Positions 6,089 to 8,158 of a stretch of 8,158 bases of DNA are shown here, in pieces. The stretch is taken from NCBI GenBank assembly GCA_035632215.1, contig DASQHF010000110.1, positions 1-8,158 of the forward strand. The letters are read 5' to 3'. The notes beneath the pieces are model-generated. The model worked only from the letters and a program-made list of their open reading frames with translations. It ran no database searches and was not told where the DNA came from. How positions within the stretch are numbered: the first letter of the stretch is position 1; each line of letters starts with the position of its first letter. Origin of the DNA: CAIYRG01 sp035632215. GTDB taxonomy: Bacteria; Pseudomonadota; Alphaproteobacteria; Micropepsales; Micropepsaceae. The position numbers and the translations under genes are program-made.

Positions 6089-6868
6089 TTATCCCCTTAA
6101 GGAAATGAGGTAAGCCAAAAGATCGGAGAGCTCGTCGTCCGAGAGCTTGCCCATGAAGGACGGCATGTTCGACGTCGTTCCGAGTTCGTACTCGCGCAAG
6201 TCCGATTTCATCAGCGAGACGAGATGTTCGCCGTCATCGATGAGCTGCACCGTGAAGGTGTCTTCGTTGAGTCTGCGCCCACGGATGGTGCGTCCGTCCT
6301 TGGTCACGATGCGCACCGGCCGGTTCATCGGCACCATGCCCTTGGTCGGTTCCAGAAGCGAGCGCTGGATGGCGGCCGGCTGACGGAGCGAGCCGATGTC
6401 GGAAAGATCGGGCGCGGTGAGGGCGCCCTGGCCATTGGCGCGATGGCAGCTGGTGCATCCGCCTTTGCCATCGAACAAGGCCTTTCCCTTCCCCGCATCG
6501 CCGACCTTGAACGGCGTGCCGGAAAGGTCGAACCCCGATCGGATATAGGCCACGATCGAGTCGAGTTCGGCGGGCTCGAATTTGAACGGCGGCATGCCGG
6601 CGGTCGCGTTGCCGTTCGTAATCCTGTTCTTGATATCGTCGTCGGTGGACACGGTCTTGAACTGCTGCCGCGGCAGGTCGACGCCCTGAACGGTGTTTCC
6701 GTTCTGGCCATGACAGAGCGCGCATTGGCTCGCATAGAGCCTGTAACCGCCCTGAATTTCGGCGGTGCCGTATTGCCGTCCCGCCGGCTGCCCGTTCGCG
6801 AGATCGGAGCCGGCGAGCGCCAGCCAGGCGCAGGCGAGCGGAAAAGTCCACCGAAAAGCGCGATGCAA
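6089..6868 (-). CDS. Exported diheme cytochrome c, partner of the PQQ dehydrogenase
   Basis: A 259-residue protein with two c-type heme motifs, CALCH (C49, C52, H53) and CTSCH (C138, C141, H142). The likely axial methionines are M92 (TAGMPPF) and M235 (SNMPSF). The N-terminus HRAFRWTFPLACAWLALAG is a signal peptide, so the protein is periplasmic or membrane-tethered. In the second domain the heme motif and its methionine are about 90 residues apart, with a beta-rich insert at about 183-228 (RPVRIVTKDGRTIRGR, TFTVQLIDDGEHLVSL). This resembles the arrangement in the TIGR02603-type heme-binding domain seen in planctomycetes, verrucomicrobia and acidobacteria. The frame is open up to 6961, but I chose TTG at 6868: GGGAGGG lies 5 nt upstream and the signal peptide starts there. 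It is the first gene of the operon and the obvious electron acceptor for the dehydrogenase, in the role XoxG plays for XoxF, though it is not a clear XoxG homologue. Confidence 0.9.
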   Translation of the reverse strand: MHRAFRWTFPLACAWLALAGSDLANGQPAGRQYGTAEIQGGYRLYASQCALCHGQNGNTVQGVDLPRQQFKTVSTDDDIKNRITNGNATAGMPPFKFEPAELDSIVAYIRSGFDLSGTPFKVGDAGKGKALFDGKGGCTSCHRANGQGALTAPDLSDIGSLRQPAAIQRSLLEPTKGMVPMNRPVRIVTKDGRTIRGRRLNEDTFTVQLIDDGEHLVSLMKSDLREYELGTTSNMPSFMGKLSDDELSDLLAYLISLRG

Positions 6869-6999
6869 GTTGGCCCTCCCACCCGAATGACGGACGGGAG
6901 GATACCACTTGAGGGAATGGCGCGGGAGGGTGGGTCGGTTCTTGGTCTCCGCGCGTTTCAATGGGAGTACGCTATCGACGGATCCGACAGGTGGGAGTT
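6869..6999. promoter_or_regulatory. Divergent promoter region, cytochrome/PQQ operon and DUF5996 gene
   Basis: This 131-nt gap separates two divergent start codons, so it must hold or overlap the start signals of both transcripts unless they start inside the genes. No confident -35/-10 pair could be picked. In the minus-strand transcript a C-rich tract (CCCACCCTCCC, plus-strand 6924-6934) lies upstream of the G-rich ribosome binding site (GGGTGGGAGGG, plus-strand 6874-6884). The two can pair over 7 bp in two alternative registers, which could mask the ribosome binding site of the cytochrome gene. Confidence 0.45.
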
Positions 7000-7935
7000 A
7001 TGGCAGACGATCTGGGGTGGCCCGCGCTTTCCTACGAGCGCGATCACGAAACCTTCGAGACCCTGCATCTGATGACGCAGATCGTGGGCAAGGTGCGGCT
7101 CGCACTCACACCATGGATCAACCACAGCTGGCACGTGCCGCTCTATGTCAGCGCGCGAGGGCTGAGCACTTCGCTGATCCCGCATCCCTCCGCGCAATTC
7201 GATCTCGAGTTCGACTTTATCGATGGCCAGCTTTTGCTCCGGACGAGCGCGGGCAGGGTGGGGACGGTTGCCCTGATCCCAGGCTCGATCGCATCCTTCT
7301 ATCGGCGCGTGATGGAAATGCTGCAAAGCTGTAGTGTGCCGACGAAGATCTTCGCAGCCCCGAACGAGCTGCCCGAGCAGGTTCCATTTTCCGAAGACAC
7401 CGCTTCGCGAAACTACGACGGCGATGCCGCGCGACGGCTCTGGCAGGCACTGTTGAAGATCGACGCGATCCTCAAACGCTTCCGCAGCGGCTTTCTCGGC
7501 AAAGTCAGCCCGGTGCATTTCTTCTGGGGCAGCTTCGATCTCGCGGTCACGCGCTTCTCGGGAAGACCCGCACCGCCTCATCCGGGCGGCATGCCGCATC
7601 TGCCCGACGCGGTCGCTCGCGAAGCCTATTCGCACGAAGTCTCGAGCGCGGGCTTCTGGCCGGGTGCGGCGATCAAACCGTATGCGCAGTTCTACTCTTA
7701 TGCTTATCCGGAGCCGCCAGGTTATCGCGAAGCCCGCATGCCGAAGGCCGCGTGTTACGATTCGGATTTGGGAGAATATGTGCTCGCCTATGACGAAGTG
7801 CGCAGCGCGAGAGATCCCGAAGAGCTCCTGATGGATTTTCTCCAGGCGACCTACGTCGCAGCCGCGGAGCCCGGCCGCTGGGACAAAGCGCTCGAATGCG
7901 ACTTCGGCGAACCGCGAAAGGTACGGCGCGTGTGA
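7000..7935 (+). CDS. DUF5996 family protein
   Basis: A 311-residue protein recognised as DUF5996 from its conserved blocks: LGWPALSYERDHETFETLH at the N-terminus, TPWINHSWHVPLYVSARGL (37-55), VSPVHFFWGSFDLAVTRFSG (169-188) and EAYSHEVSSAGFWPG (208-222), then AQFYSYAYPEPPGY (229-242). The His- and aromatic-rich conserved blocks suggest a binding or catalytic pocket, but the family has no established function that I know. There is no signal peptide or membrane segment, so it should be cytoplasmic. The frame extends up to an ATG at 6961, but that has no ribosome binding site. The ATG at 7000 follows AGGTGGGAG closely and starts the conserved region, so I chose it. It is divergent from the cytochrome/PQQ operon and may share regulation, although nothing in the protein points to alcohol metabolism. 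The stop is followed 3 nt later by a strong hairpin. Confidence 0.85.
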   Translation: MADDLGWPALSYERDHETFETLHLMTQIVGKVRLALTPWINHSWHVPLYVSARGLSTSLIPHPSAQFDLEFDFIDGQLLLRTSAGRVGTVALIPGSIASFYRRVMEMLQSCSVPTKIFAAPNELPEQVPFSEDTASRNYDGDAARRLWQALLKIDAILKRFRSGFLGKVSPVHFFWGSFDLAVTRFSGRPAPPHPGGMPHLPDAVAREAYSHEVSSAGFWPGAAIKPYAQFYSYAYPEPPGYREARMPKAACYDSDLGEYVLAYDEVRSARDPEELLMDFLQATYVAAAEPGRWDKALECDFGEPRKVRRV

Positions 7936-7936
7936 C

Positions 7937-8012
7937 TCGCCCTCTCCCCTCGCGGGAGAGGGCGGCGCGCCGCGCGCCGCTAGTCGCGCTACTGGCGCGC
8001 CGGGTGAGGGGT
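7937..8012. repeat. GC-rich palindromic repeat with strong hairpin, possible terminator
   Basis: Three nt after the DUF5996 stop is a perfect 10-bp stem, GCCCTCTCCC-ctcgc-GGGAGAGGGC (7939-7963). It is followed by a GC tract with two copies of the 8-bp palindrome GGCGCGCC (7964-7971 and 7994-8001), then GGGTGAGGGGTG. From memory, elements starting with CCCTCTCCC and ending with GGGTGAGGG are common dispersed repeats in proteobacteria. The first hairpin may act as a transcript end or an mRNA stabiliser for DUF5996. It lacks an immediate T-tract, and the nearest T-rich stretch (ggtttttagtttt) is at about 8020-8032. The rest, to 8158, shows no supported gene. Confidence 0.6.
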
Positions 8013-8158
8013 GATTAGTGGTTTTTAGTTTTCGAGGGCACACCAACATTGACCTCTTTCCTTCACGCCACCTGTGACGCCGCCGTAGCGCGAACGGCAC
8101 CATCGCGCGCGAAGAGAGAGCATCCAAATCTCATCCTCACGACCACGATCTTTGCCTC

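Noticed and set aside
6958..8127. Minus-strand open frame of 389 codons opposite DUF5996
   Set aside because: Shadow of DUF5996 extended through the palindromic repeat; composition is Arg-rich and includes repeat-encoded peptides.
8063..8158. Minus-strand frame of 31 codons open to the right edge and ending in TGA
   Set aside because: Too short to separate from chance in GC-rich DNA, and no motif is recognisable. It could be the tail of a gene to the right, but the window cannot show it.

Overview
This window looks like chromosomal DNA from a GC-rich, Gram-negative aerobe, most likely a soil or freshwater alphaproteobacterium. The evidence is exported redox and hydrolytic enzymes with Sec or Tat-like signals, a PQQ-dependent alcohol dehydrogenase with its own c-type cytochrome, a hopanoid-modifying radical SAM enzyme, and intergenic palindromic repeats of the kind common in alphaproteobacterial genomes. 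The taxonomic guess is inference. No RNA gene, insertion sequence, CRISPR array or origin was seen.

Layout from left to right: (1) 1-409, minus strand, the 5' part of an unrecognised gene running off the left edge. It is clearly less GC-rich (about 49% over 1-420 by hand count) than the rest. (2) 485-1783, minus strand, a probable two-gene operon: a DUF1330 protein, then a periplasmic metallo-beta-lactamase-fold hydrolase, closed by a textbook intrinsic terminator at 485-514. (3) 1784-2211, non-coding apart from a possible frameshifted gene remnant. (4) 2212-3744, plus strand, a cobalamin-binding radical SAM protein recognised as the hopanoid C-3 methylase HpnR. (5) 3756-3908, a palindromic intergenic repeat. 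(6) 3974-4435, plus strand, an exported VOC/glyoxalase-fold protein. (7) 4440-6868, minus strand, a tightly coupled operon of a diheme cytochrome c (TTG start) and a PQQ-dependent dehydrogenase, 2 nt apart. (8) 7000-7935, plus strand, a DUF5996 protein divergent from the cytochrome operon. (9) 7936-8158, a second palindromic repeat and featureless sequence.

The clearest functional unit is the cytochrome/PQQ-dehydrogenase pair, a periplasmic alcohol (or aldehyde) oxidation module. The dehydrogenase has the Asp-Tyr-Asp signature (D300, D302) associated with lanthanide-dependent quinoproteins. Its partner cytochrome has an unusual insert of about 90 residues between the second heme motif and the probable axial methionine. 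HpnR would act on the membrane lipids of the same cell. The other genes are of known fold but unknown substrate. I do not see a whole new multi-gene system. The best leads are the predicted lanthanide-type dehydrogenase with its odd cytochrome, and the low-GC gene cut by the left edge.
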